Assembly: GCA_022561975.1 (NCBI GenBank)
Contig: JADFQD010000024.1
Location: forward strand, 1 to 34,025
Source of the DNA: Acidobacteriota bacterium
Lineage (GTDB): Bacteria; Acidobacteriota; Thermoanaerobaculia; Multivoradales; JAHEKO01
Direction: 5' to 3'
Length of the DNA: 34,025 nucleotides
Under the pieces are notes generated by a model that had not been told where the DNA came from, ran no database searches, and saw only the letters and a list, made by a program, of their open reading frames with translations. Shown one piece after another: positions 26,228 through 33,922 of the stretch; position 1 is the stretch's first letter, and every line of letters begins with the position of its first letter. Both the position numbers and the translations under genes were made by a program.

Positions 26228-28141
26228 CTATTTATTCGCGGACCCGATCATGACGTCCTTGCCCAGGAAAGAGGCGCTCTGCCCCGCGGCATCCACCAGA
26301 CCGATGGCCAGTCGCTGCGGCCCCTCCCGCATTTCGAGCTCCAGCCTGGCTCGGTAGGTGTCCTGTCGGGCGGTTTCGAAGTCGGCCCGGGGTATCTCGA
26401 TATGGAGGTCGTAGGCTTGGATCGGAGCGGTATTGCCCTCCGCGTCGGACGCGGCTACCAGCAGCTGAACGTCGCAAGCATAGACTTCGCCCTGCGCAAG
26501 CAGAGTGAGTCCCGCAAGCGGCACCTCAATCTCGAGACCGACAAGCCAGAGCTCTTTCGACTGCGTTGGCCTCGGCCGATCGATTTCGAACGAAAGACCC
26601 AGTGGGTTATCGTCCCGTTCGAGCAGAAGCGCCGCGCTGACTCGATCGGCCAGTCTTGCATCGAGTGGCTTATCGAAGTAACCGATTCGATGGCGTAGAT
26701 CCACCCGCCTACGCCTGACCTTGACTTCGATCTCGTGGTATCGGCCGTCGCCGAAGTGAGCGGGTGAGTAACCCAACGAGTAGTAGCTGGAGAAGTCCCG
26801 CCGGGCCTGGTCGATCAGACCTCCGATGTCGCGCCCCATGGTGGCGACGCCCCCGGTATTCTCAGCCATGACCCGAAGCGGCTCCGCGAAGTTCTGGTCC
26901 CGCACTCGCTGGAGCTGTGGCGTCAACATCAGGCCGGCGTCTCCCCCGAACTCGGCGCCAGCTCCCGCCTCTCCCTGAGGAATCAGTGTGTAGAAACTCA
27001 CGCCGTTGGCGTTGGCCAGGGCCGCGATCCGCTGAAACTCATTGTTCAGTTTGCCCCTGTCCTTGCGGCCCTTCTTGCCCCTGATTCTGCCGCCCCGGGC
27101 TTGCGCTTCGATGTTTCGCAGTGAGGTCGCACGAGCGTCGTTGAGAGCTTCTTGACCTTGCGGCCCGACTTGTCCCTCGAGCCGTCGTTCGACGTCGCGC
27201 GACAACAGGTCCTGAATCGCCTGGCTCATGGTTGCTCCCGGGCGCATCGGCATACCCTCGCTGACGTACACCAGAGCCTTCCTCCCGGGCAGGGCGGCGA
27301 GCGCGTTGACCAAGTGGCTCATCTCAAAGACCCGCGCCTGGTTTTGATCATGAACCTCCGCCGCGTGCAGCTCGACCTCGCGGGCGTATTGACGCAGATC
27401 TCTGGCGTGATCGTCCGGCCCTTTTAGGCTAAACCCTTGCCGTCGTATTTGCTCCTGGATATCCGCCAGGTCCTGCAGCCCCTTCCTGAACAGCGCCTGC
27501 CGGTTGGCGTAGCGCGAGACGCCCAGGTGACTCAGGGTCTCCAAGCCTTCGATGGCCTTGAGCAGCAGGTCGCTCTCGCTGGTGAACGGCTGACGCACGT
27601 TGATGTAGCCGTCATACGAGGCAATCAGGAATCGAACGCCGGAATTCTCGCGCAGGTATTCCTGCAGCCGATCGAGCACGAGCCGGCGGTTCTGGGGCTG
27701 AATCGAAAGGTTATCGACCAGGAGCGCAATGTGTTCCACGCCGTCCTCGGCCCTGGCCCCCGCGCCGGCCGGGGAGGTAGCGTCCCCCTCTTGCGCTCCT
27801 GAGCTGACCTCCGGCGTCGCGGCGGAGCCACCGAGCCGAGGCGCCCGGAAATAGGTCACCGCCATCTTCTTGCCGTCTTCCAGGATCTCGAAATCCTTCT
27901 GGGTCAAATCCAGAACGGGGTCACCGTTCCTAGTGCTTACGAAGACTTCGACGTTGACGACGTTGACATCCAGTCTCTCGATGAGCGTCGGCCTCGGGGA
28001 GGGCTCGACCTCTTGGGCCGGAAGCGGTGCACCGTATGCGACCCAGATCGCTACGAGCGCGCCGACCAATCTCAGGATCGGCCTCACACGGGCACGACGC
28101 CGGCCGTGGCTCTCAGACACGTTAGATCGATTTCTCCGCAA
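26228..28141 (-). CDS. Secreted VWFA-related domain protein (TIGR03436-like)
   Basis: A 637-residue protein typical of the acidobacterial VWFA-related family: a signal peptide (LRLVGALVAIWVAYGAPLPAQ), the N-terminal module VDVNVVNVEVFVSTRNGDPVLDLTQ (written here from ~57; the visible residues are RLDVNVVNVEVF), KDFEILEDGKK, then a VWA-like domain from ~136 (HIALLVDNLSIQPQNRRLVL). The metal motif is DNLS rather than DxSxS. Further landmarks are LPGRKALVYVSEGMP and YYSLGYSPAHFGDGRYHEIE, the latter a constant feature near the end of this family. Function unknown; secreted or periplasmic. Position 28141 is a TTG; GTG codons at 28120 and 28087 are also possible starts, so the N-terminus is uncertain. 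Confidence 0.88.
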   Translation of the reverse strand: MRRNRSNVSESHGRRRARVRPILRLVGALVAIWVAYGAPLPAQEVEPSPRPTLIERLDVNVVNVEVFVSTRNGDPVLDLTQKDFEILEDGKKMAVTYFRAPRLGGSAATPEVSSGAQEGDATSPAGAGARAEDGVEHIALLVDNLSIQPQNRRLVLDRLQEYLRENSGVRFLIASYDGYINVRQPFTSESDLLLKAIEGLETLSHLGVSRYANRQALFRKGLQDLADIQEQIRRQGFSLKGPDDHARDLRQYAREVELHAAEVHDQNQARVFEMSHLVNALAALPGRKALVYVSEGMPMRPGATMSQAIQDLLSRDVERRLEGQVGPQGQEALNDARATSLRNIEAQARGGRIRGKKGRKDRGKLNNEFQRIAALANANGVSFYTLIPQGEAGAGAEFGGDAGLMLTPQLQRVRDQNFAEPLRVMAENTGGVATMGRDIGGLIDQARRDFSSYYSLGYSPAHFGDGRYHEIEVKVRRRRVDLRHRIGYFDKPLDARLADRVSAALLLERDDNPLGLSFEIDRPRPTQSKELWLVGLEIEVPLAGLTLLAQGEVYACDVQLLVAASDAEGNTAPIQAYDLHIEIPRADFETARQDTYRARLELEMREGPQRLAIGLVDAAGQSASFLGKDVMIGSANK

Positions 28142-28277
28142 CTTTCCAGACCACTTGATGCCAAGTCAATTTGACCACGAAAGGCGATCGAAGTGCAGAA
28201 CGGGGTCGTCGCCAGGGTGCTACCATCCCCAATAGTCAACGCGACACCAAAGGGGGGAGAGCCGAAGGTTGCCTGCA

Positions 28278-29966
28278 ATGAAGCGAATTCGCAGCCTCGG
28301 TTTTCTCATCGTCCTCGGCTCTCTAGGCTCTCTTTCCTGTGCCGATTCCGAAGCTCCAGCGACGGCGCCGGCGGCGCCGACAGCGAAGCTGAGCGCTTCG
28401 GACCTGGCGAAGCTCGATTCCAAGAGTTGGGTCCCGATCTACGACCCTGCGAGAGCATGGAACGGCTACACCCTCGATTTCTACAAGCGCCGACTTCCGA
28501 TCTTGACCGATATGAACGGGCGAATCGTGCATTCGTGGCCCACGGTCCGAACGAAGTCGCGAATTCGATTGCTCGAGGACTGTTCGCTGCTCGCCATAAC
28601 CCTGGGAAAGGAGGTCGCGCAGTACGACTGGGAGGGCAATCTCCAATGGCAATATCGCATCGAGAATGGTTATGCCCATCACGACCTTATCCGGCTAGCC
28701 AATGGCAACACGCTGATCCTGATCAGAGAGAAGAAAGCGCCCGCTGACGATCTACTGGAAGTCACTCCTGGTGGCGAAGTTGTATGGGAGTGGAAGGCTG
28801 AGCAGTATTTGGCCGACTATTTCCCGGACCCGGCGGAACACCCGAAAGACATCACCCATGTGAACTCCGTCCAAGAGCTTCCCTCGAATCCTTGGTATGA
28901 CCAGGGGGATCAACGCTTTCGACCCGGGAACATCTTGATCAGTGCCCGCAACCTGCACGCGGTATTCGTGATCGACAAGGAGACCAAGAAGGCCGTTTGG
29001 GTGTACGACGAGCAGCTGGACAGCCAGCATGAAGCCGCGATGATCGGCCCTGGATTACCCGGCCACGGCAACATTCAAATCTTCAACAACGGCAGCAAGC
29101 ACTTCTACACCTATCGGCAGAGTGCCGTCACCGAGATCAACCCGATAGACAAGTCGGTCGTCTGGGACTATCGATCGGAGGACTTTTTCTCGCCGACCGG
29201 CGGCGTTCAGCAGGCTCTTCCAAACGGCAACGTCCTGATCGCATCGAGCCTCGGCGGGCGCGCCTTCGAGGTCGCCCGAGACGGAGCCATCGTCTGGGAG
29301 TGGACACCGCCGTTCAAGGTCAAGCGGCCCAGTCGATACGCCTACGACTATTGCCCACAGCTCGAATCTCTGGGCCGTCCGGTCGAGGAGAGAGTCCTGC
29401 CACCCGAGGATTACAGGCACGTTGACGCTCACATCTACAAGTTCGGACGCAAGAGAAAATTCCGCGACCGAAGCCCTCTGAGAAAAGTGCGGATCGACAA
29501 GAAGATGAAGGTAGCTCTCAAAGACAACAACGACTGCCGGGACCTTCTCCTGCCAGCCGCGGCAAAGGTGAAGGCCCGCTTCAGTTTGGATAGGGCCTCG
29601 TATTTCAGTTCGCCCGCGGCAGGCTATCCGGTACGATTTCGGCTCGAGATGCGCCTCGATAAGACGCGAGAAGTCATCACTCTGTTCGACCAGATTATGG
29701 AGAGACCCGCAACCCGGCAGACGCCCAGTATCGATCTGGATCAATACGCCTACGAAAGGGTCCGGCTCTGCGTGGCGACGGCGGTCGTCGGATACGCCGG
29801 TGACCTGCCGACCGAAGAATTTGCCTATTGGGGTAACCCGCAGATCACTTCGAGGAGTCGAATCCGCGCTCGGCTTCCCGATGTGGAGGACTTCTTGCCC
29901 GGGCTCAACGAGGAAGAGCTCGAGATCCAGAGACAACATTTGAAGGCGCTCGGCTACATCGACTGA
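28278..29966 (+). CDS. Arylsulfotransferase-like lipoprotein (ASST family)
   Basis: I chose the ATG at 28278 (GAAGG nine bases upstream); it gives a 562-residue protein with a lipoprotein signal ending LGSLSC (Cys21). The body is the ASST propeller: NGYTLDFYKRR, DMNGRIVHSWP, YDWEGNLQWQY, HHDLIRLANGNTLIL (His134/His135), DDLLEVTPGGEVVWEW, ITHVNSV (His194), HAVFVIDKETKKAVWVYDE and SQHEAAMIG (His251). In E. coli ASST a histidine carries the sulfate during transfer between phenolic compounds; candidates are present here but I cannot assign the nucleophile without alignment. The last residues are LKALGYID, matching the end of the sulfatase-family protein. Likely periplasmic or surface anchored. 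Confidence 0.88.
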   Translation: MKRIRSLGFLIVLGSLGSLSCADSEAPATAPAAPTAKLSASDLAKLDSKSWVPIYDPARAWNGYTLDFYKRRLPILTDMNGRIVHSWPTVRTKSRIRLLEDCSLLAITLGKEVAQYDWEGNLQWQYRIENGYAHHDLIRLANGNTLILIREKKAPADDLLEVTPGGEVVWEWKAEQYLADYFPDPAEHPKDITHVNSVQELPSNPWYDQGDQRFRPGNILISARNLHAVFVIDKETKKAVWVYDEQLDSQHEAAMIGPGLPGHGNIQIFNNGSKHFYTYRQSAVTEINPIDKSVVWDYRSEDFFSPTGGVQQALPNGNVLIASSLGGRAFEVARDGAIVWEWTPPFKVKRPSRYAYDYCPQLESLGRPVEERVLPPEDYRHVDAHIYKFGRKRKFRDRSPLRKVRIDKKMKVALKDNNDCRDLLLPAAAKVKARFSLDRASYFSSPAAGYPVRFRLEMRLDKTREVITLFDQIMERPATRQTPSIDLDQYAYERVRLCVATAVVGYAGDLPTEEFAYWGNPQITSRSRIRARLPDVEDFLPGLNEEELEIQRQHLKALGYID

Positions 29967-30142
29967 GCCCCGGAGGGCCCAAGGTCGCATCCAAGCGTAC
30001 GCGGATCTGCGCACCAGCCAGACGCTCCCGGCGATTCCAACGTGTGCCGCAGTCCATAGACGGCTCCCAAGCCGACCGGAAAAAATTGCCGCCTGATTGG
30101 ACACCGGTGAAAAGATCCTCGCCTATCGGAAAGGAGAACGTC

Positions 30143-31054
30143 ATGAAGACACCCAAAACCGGAATCGTGTGGCGACGAGCGGCAGCCTGCCTGTTTAGCG
30201 TCGCGGTCATCGCAGGCGCCCTGCCAGCCAAAGGCGCCAGCACCTGCAGCCAACGCCTGGATTTCGACGAGGTTTACGAGTGCCAGTTTCGCAGTCAAGC
30301 GACCAACCTGGTGATGGCTGGCTCGGTTCTTTTCGAAGGGCTCAGCGCCAACACCTTCATGGCCACCCTCGAGCTCGATGGAACCATGACGGTTGGCTTC
30401 TGCACGTGCAAGACGAAACCTCAGAATACGCCTGGCTTCAACAAGAGCAAGTCGTTCGAATGCGTCACCGCTCTTGCCGGAGGCGCCGTCGAGACCATGG
30501 AAGGCGCCGTGAATGGGAACGGCGACAAGATCTCGAAAGGACAGATCTGGTCGGTGGACGCTGCGCAGCAGAGTTTTCTGCGACTGGCATTTACCTGCGG
30601 CAAGGATGCAGATGACGAGGACTCCGACGGCGACAGTGATGGGGACAGCGACGGGGATTCCGACGGCGACAGTGATGGGGACAGCGACGGGGATTCCGAC
30701 GGCGACGATGCCGGCACATCGGTACTGGCTCTCAGTTTTCAGCCATCGAAGTGGAATACCAAGTGGCTCGAGAAGGGCGGCGGCACTGTGTCGGCGTTGT
30801 TCCGAGGCGAGGGTTTCGACGAGATCGCTGCGGAAACCATTTTCCTGATCGGTAGCGATCCGGCAGCGGTCCCGCTAGCCGCCGTCAAGGTACGCCGTCG
30901 AGGGAATCGTCTGGACGCCCAGTTCAGAAAGGGCGACGCCATCGGGACCCTGCTTACTCCCCAGAAGGGCGAGACTCACTCGGTCATGATCGAATTCGAA
31001 GTGGGCGGGGTTCCGGCCACGCTCGCTTTCGATGTTCGGGTGAGCGGGAAGTAA
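30143..31054 (+). CDS. Secreted protein with Asp-Gly-Asp-Ser repeat, unknown function
   Basis: The ATG at 30143 follows AAAGGAG and opens a signal peptide (ACLFSVAVIAGALPAKGA); the longer frame from 30044 puts this internally and was rejected. The 303-residue product has an N-terminal Cys-containing domain (~25-155; CSQRLDFDEVYECQF, GFCTCK, FECVTALAGGAVETMEGAVN), a low-complexity linker of repeated DGDS (~162-188), and a C-terminal beta-rich domain (VLALSFQPSKWNTKWLEKGG to TLAFDVRVSGK). The DxDxDG-like linker could bind calcium, as in other secreted acidic repeats; that is inference. I do not recognise either flanking domain. Confidence 0.78.
   Translation: MKTPKTGIVWRRAAACLFSVAVIAGALPAKGASTCSQRLDFDEVYECQFRSQATNLVMAGSVLFEGLSANTFMATLELDGTMTVGFCTCKTKPQNTPGFNKSKSFECVTALAGGAVETMEGAVNGNGDKISKGQIWSVDAAQQSFLRLAFTCGKDADDEDSDGDSDGDSDGDSDGDSDGDSDGDSDGDDAGTSVLALSFQPSKWNTKWLEKGGGTVSALFRGEGFDEIAAETIFLIGSDPAAVPLAAVKVRRRGNRLDAQFRKGDAIGTLLTPQKGETHSVMIEFEVGGVPATLAFDVRVSGK
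30626..30706 (+). repeat. 36-bp coding tandem repeat (DGDS repeat)
   Basis: Two identical 36-bp units (30626-30661, 30662-30697) and a 9-bp partial third. Each encodes DGDSDGDSDGDS. The exact identity at DNA level, including alternating AGT/AGC/TCC serine codons, points to recent duplication and possible length variation. Confidence 0.9.
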
Positions 31055-31302
31055 TCATCCTGCGGTCTCAGGCACTTGGAATGCCAATACAACGGTGAGT
31101 TCGATTCTTTTCTGGACTTACCTCTTGATCGCCGCAACGGCTCGGGTTCACGAAGTACCGCTCTACTCGAGAAACCGAAAAGACTTCGAGCCGTTTGCCG
31201 GGCTGATCGAGATCCGGAGCGCCTAGCCCTCGCGAGGGCGGCCCACTCCTCTTCCGTCATCGACTCCTTTGAGTGCAAGGCGGCGGGTCGACCTTTTCTC
31301 CT

Positions 31303-31830
31303 TTAGTTCTGCTTCGCGGCCTTGTTCACGGCGTGTTCGTGGCGGTTGGCGGCGATCTCGACCGCTCGGGCGAGTCCCGCCTCAGTCGGCTCGACGTAGC
31401 TGCACTTCCGGAAGTATTTCTGCGCCTCGGCCTCGTCGACCTGCAGGATTTTGGCGCGAGCCTTGCCCAAGCCCGGCCGGATCGCGACCTTGAGGTAGTA
31501 GGTCTCGCCGGCTTCGACCTCCATCTCCAGTGCCGAAGTGTTCTCGGACTTGGTCCAGAACAGCCGCTTGCCCGCGGGCACCTGGGCGAACGAATAGGCC
31601 TTGGGCTTGGAAACCATCATCAGCTCCTCATCGGCAAACGCCCAGGTCTTGATCGCCGCGCCGACGGTGGCCGGCCGAAAAACGTAGATCAGAGCATGCC
31701 CTTTCTCGAGTTCGCCTCGACGTTGGTCGCTCTTGTCGTGTTTGGTGTAGTACTCGGCGGCGTGAGCCGTGGCGCTCAGGATGAGCGCGAGCAGACAAAC
31801 CGTGACGGCTCCGGCGGACAAGCTTCGCAT
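31303..31830 (-). CDS. DUF2846-like exported protein
   Basis: A 175-residue protein with AGGAGGT eight bases before the ATG. Residues 1-24 are a signal peptide (TVCLLALILSATAHA). The rest fits DUF2846: a first strand GHALIYVFRPATVGAAI, a middle VSKPKAYSFAQVPAGKRLFW, and MEVEAGETYYLKVAIRPGLG. The C-terminal helix includes EAQKYFRKCSYVEPTEAG. The family is small, exported and of unknown function, probably a beta-sandwich. The gene stands alone and is convergent with the DGDS-repeat protein, leaving a 248-bp gap (31055-31302) in which I see no convincing gene. Confidence 0.82.
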   Translation of the reverse strand: MRSLSAGAVTVCLLALILSATAHAAEYYTKHDKSDQRRGELEKGHALIYVFRPATVGAAIKTWAFADEELMMVSKPKAYSFAQVPAGKRLFWTKSENTSALEMEVEAGETYYLKVAIRPGLGKARAKILQVDEAEAQKYFRKCSYVEPTEAGLARAVEIAANRHEHAVNKAAKQN

Positions 31831-32198
31831 GGGTCGTACCTCCTGCGCCGGAGCATACCTTAGCGGGACCTCCTGCTACTCGAGGACTTCAAAGATCGGG
31901 ATCAAGGTGCGGTCCTTGTTGGAGCGTCTACGCTGGCGCTCTTGGCCGCACTGCCACGGCTCAAAGGCGCTACGGCACCCACGGGCGTGGTACCGTCACC
32001 TTCGTACTAGTGATTGGCTTCGCCGGTTTTTCCCCGCTCGGCTGCGCTAGGTTTCGCTCGCGAGCGCTCTCCCCTCAGACGACCAAGGGCAGTGCCGAAG
32101 CAGCGCCGATTGCTTACCCTATGCTTACCTCGTAGGGCAAGCGCTCAGGATCATCTTTGTGGTACAAAGATAAGCTGCTTTTTCTTCAGTAAGTTGCT
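31831..32198. other. Gene-free region left of the tRNA-like site
   Basis: No supported gene. It contains the promoter side of the DUF2846 gene, a direct repeat TGCTTACC (32111-32118 and 32122-32129), and a perfect 8-bp inverted repeat ATCTTTGT/ACAAAGAT (32153-32160, 32164-32171) with a 3-base loop. The latter lies about 30 bp beyond the tRNA-like 3' end and could be a weak terminator or a protein-binding site. Confidence 0.5.
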
Positions 32199-32274
32199 TG
32201 GTGAGCCGCCAGGGACTCGAACCCCGAACCCGCAGATTAAGAGTCTGCCTTTCGTATCCCCACTGGCTACGCTC
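32199..32274 (-). tRNA. tRNA-Lys(CTT)-like sequence, 3' half intact, 5' half degenerate (probable att site)
   Basis: On the minus strand the 3' 50 nt are fully canonical: anticodon arm GCAGA-CTCTTAA-TCTGC with anticodon CTT (32232-32248), a five-base variable loop, a T arm with TTCGAGT loop (32210-32226), the 3' acceptor strand GCGGCTC, discriminator A, and encoded CCA (32199-32201). The 5' side keeps only hints (GAGC, TAGC, CAGTGGGG) and cannot form a proper D arm or pair fully with the acceptor. So it is a partial or decayed tRNA gene, unlikely to be functional. With an integrase gene 125 bp away, it is best read as an attachment-site copy left at the end of an integrated element. Confidence 0.65.
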
Positions 32275-32287
32275 ACCTCCGATAGAG

Positions 32288-32303
32288 CCCTATATCTATA
32301 GGG
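32288..32303. repeat. Perfect inverted repeat near integrase promoter
   Basis: CCCTATA and TATAGGG flank a TC spacer and are followed by TTTTC. It could be an operator, an integrase arm site or a weak terminator. It lies between the tRNA-like site and the integrase. Confidence 0.5.
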
Positions 32304-32350
32304 TTTTCAGTGCGTCTAATACCTTGCACTACGGCGGTCTACGCTGTACT

Positions 32351-32372
32351 CTGGTAACTCTCTGGTAACTCT
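32351..32372 (+). repeat. Tandem 11-bp repeat upstream of integrase
   Basis: CTGGTAACTCT occurs twice back to back (32351-32361, 32362-32372), 27 bp before the integrase ATG. An 11-bp period places both copies on the same DNA face, which suits paired protein-binding sites such as integrase arm sites or a repressor operator. Confidence 0.6.
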
Positions 32373-32399
32373 AGAATCAGACTTGGAGACTGATGCACC

Positions 32400-33608
32400 A
32401 TGAAACTGACCAAGACCGTAGTTGACGCTGCTCGCTACCAGGGCGATGGACAGTCGCAAGACATCCGCTGGGATAACACACAGCCGGGCTTTGGCCTGCG
32501 CCTCTACCCGAGCGGCGCGAAGAGTTTCGTCGTCGCCTTCCGGGTACATGGCCGGAAGCGAATCGTGAGTCTGGGGCGCTACGGCGAGCCCACTAAGGAC
32601 GGCCCGCTGACGGTTCAGAGGGCAAGGGACAAGGCGCAGAAGGTACGCGTTGCGGCCCGCGAGGGCGAGGATCTGCTGGAGAGAGTCTCCCCCGGCCTCT
32701 CGATTGCGGGGCTGGCCGAACGCTATCTCGAGGTACACGCCAGACCAAAGAAGGCTCCGCGTAGCGTCGTAGAGGATGAGCGCCTTCTTCGTCAGATCAT
32801 CCTCCCGAAGCTCGGCCGGCGCCCGGTCGAGTCGATCTCACGGGAACACGTGCGCAAGCTCCACCACGGGCTGAGGGCGACCCCGACTCGCGCCAACCGT
32901 GCCCTGGCCCTACTTAGCAAGATGCTCAATCTTGCCGAGAGCTGGGGCATCCGGCCGGACGGCTCGAACCCTTGCCGACACGTCGAGAGATACCGCGAGA
33001 AGCGCCGAGAACGGTTCCTGAGCAACGATGAACTAGCGCGGCTGGGCCAGGCACTCTCCGAGGCCGAAGCGAACGCCACAGAGCCTCCTAGCGCAATCGC
33101 CGCGGTCCGGCTACTGATTCTCACCGGCTGCCGACTGCAAGAGATCCTTGGCCTGAGATGGGCTCAGGTGGACCTCGAGCGCCGGCAACTTCGGTTCGAG
33201 GAATCGAAGACCGGCCAGAAGACCGTAGCCCTTGGAGCCGCCGCTTTGGAGGTGCTCTCCGAGTTGCCCCACCTCGAAGGGAACCCCTACGTGATCCCCG
33301 GCAAGAAAGATGGCGCGCACTTCGTTGGTATGCCGAAGGTATGGCAACGCATCCGCGAGCGGGCGGGCCTCGGAGACGTGCGGCTCCATGATCTGCGGCA
33401 CAGCTTCGCCAGTGTCGGCGCTGGAGCGGGCCTCTCGCTTCCGATCATCGGCAAGCTACTCGGGCACACCCAAGCGGCAACGACGCAGCGCTACGCTCAC
33501 CTAGCCGCCGATCCTGTGCGGCAGGCAGCCGACCGGATCTCGGGCGAGATTGCAGCGGCGCTTGATGGAAAAGCAAAAGGGCAGGTAGTACAAATCAGAA
33601 AACGCTAG
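32400..33608 (+). CDS. Tyrosine-type site-specific integrase
   Basis: A 402-residue phage/island integrase. Residues ~1-95 are a DUF4102-type arm-binding domain (QPGFGLRLYPSGAKSFVVAF, RIVSLGRYG, LTVQRARDKA). Residues ~100-190 are the SAM-like core-binding domain. The catalytic domain has all expected residues: R245 (TGCRLQEILGLRW), K270 (FEESKTGQK), H330 and R333 (LHDLRHSFAS), H356 (LGHTQ) and the nucleophile Y365 (TTQRYAHL). It looks functional. It sits immediately right of a tRNA-Lys-like 3' half, the classic arrangement for insertion into a tRNA gene, and is transcribed away from it. The ribosome site is weak. No excisionase or other element gene is seen before the window ends. Confidence 0.95.
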   Translation: MKLTKTVVDAARYQGDGQSQDIRWDNTQPGFGLRLYPSGAKSFVVAFRVHGRKRIVSLGRYGEPTKDGPLTVQRARDKAQKVRVAAREGEDLLERVSPGLSIAGLAERYLEVHARPKKAPRSVVEDERLLRQIILPKLGRRPVESISREHVRKLHHGLRATPTRANRALALLSKMLNLAESWGIRPDGSNPCRHVERYREKRRERFLSNDELARLGQALSEAEANATEPPSAIAAVRLLILTGCRLQEILGLRWAQVDLERRQLRFEESKTGQKTVALGAAALEVLSELPHLEGNPYVIPGKKDGAHFVGMPKVWQRIRERAGLGDVRLHDLRHSFASVGAGAGLSLPIIGKLLGHTQAATTQRYAHLAADPVRQAADRISGEIAAALDGKAKGQVVQIRKR

Positions 33609-33646
33609 CCAACCGGCCCAGGGGTAGCAGAAGGAAGGACAGAAAG

Positions 33647-33922
33647 GTGGAATTGAACTCAAGAACCAGTGTGATTCTCGCAAGCATGATCGTCCTGTCT
33701 GGGCTTGCATCCGAACCCTCCGCGCTTGGGAAGAAGGGAACGCCCGCCCAAGTGCGGTCAAAGCACAACGAGTTCGATCGGAACTGGATCCACGCAGCCG
33801 GTGACTACGTGACGCTGTCTAAGCAAGGCGCGTGGCAAGGAGCAAGGTTCAGAGTACTTCCCTTGGCGGAACGCCCGCCCAAGTGCGGTCAAAGCACAAC
33901 GAGTTCGATCGGCCCAGCTTGA
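33647..33922 (+). CDS. Possible small secreted protein, unknown
   Basis: A GTG at 33647 after a purine-rich stretch (GGAAGGA) opens a 91-residue frame with a signal-like start (SVILASMIVLSGLASEPSA). No family is recognised. The second half runs through the second copy of a 45-bp direct repeat in a different phase from the first copy, so the C-terminus (ERPPKCGQSTTSS) is probably not native; the frame may be a truncated or rearranged gene inside the element. Support is limited to the signal-like N-terminus. Confidence 0.3.
   Translation: MELNSRTSVILASMIVLSGLASEPSALGKKGTPAQVRSKHNEFDRNWIHAAGDYVTLSKQGAWQGARFRVLPLAERPPKCGQSTTSSIGPA
33737..33912 (+). repeat. 45-bp exact direct repeat, two copies
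   Basis: Copies at 33737-33781 and 33868-33912 are identical over 45 bp, 131 bp apart start to start; the 86 bp between and the flanks are unrelated. Because 131 is not a multiple of three, the copies are read in different phases of the overlapping frame. They may mark a recombination, insertion or duplication scar inside the integrated element. Confidence 0.85.

Noticed and set aside
31226-31239. Perfect 14-bp palindrome GCCCTCGCGAGGGC
   Set aside because: GC-rich palindromes of this size are expected by chance in this composition, and it lies between convergent gene ends with no promoter nearby.
30976-31278. 100-codon minus-strand frame in the convergent gap
   Set aside because: It overlaps the end of the DGDS-repeat gene, has biased Arg/Ser composition, and has no ribosome site or recognisable domain.
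32014-32301. 95-codon frame containing GTRTPNPQIKS
   Set aside because: It is the antisense reading of the tRNA-Lys-like sequence; peptides of this kind are a familiar annotation artefact.
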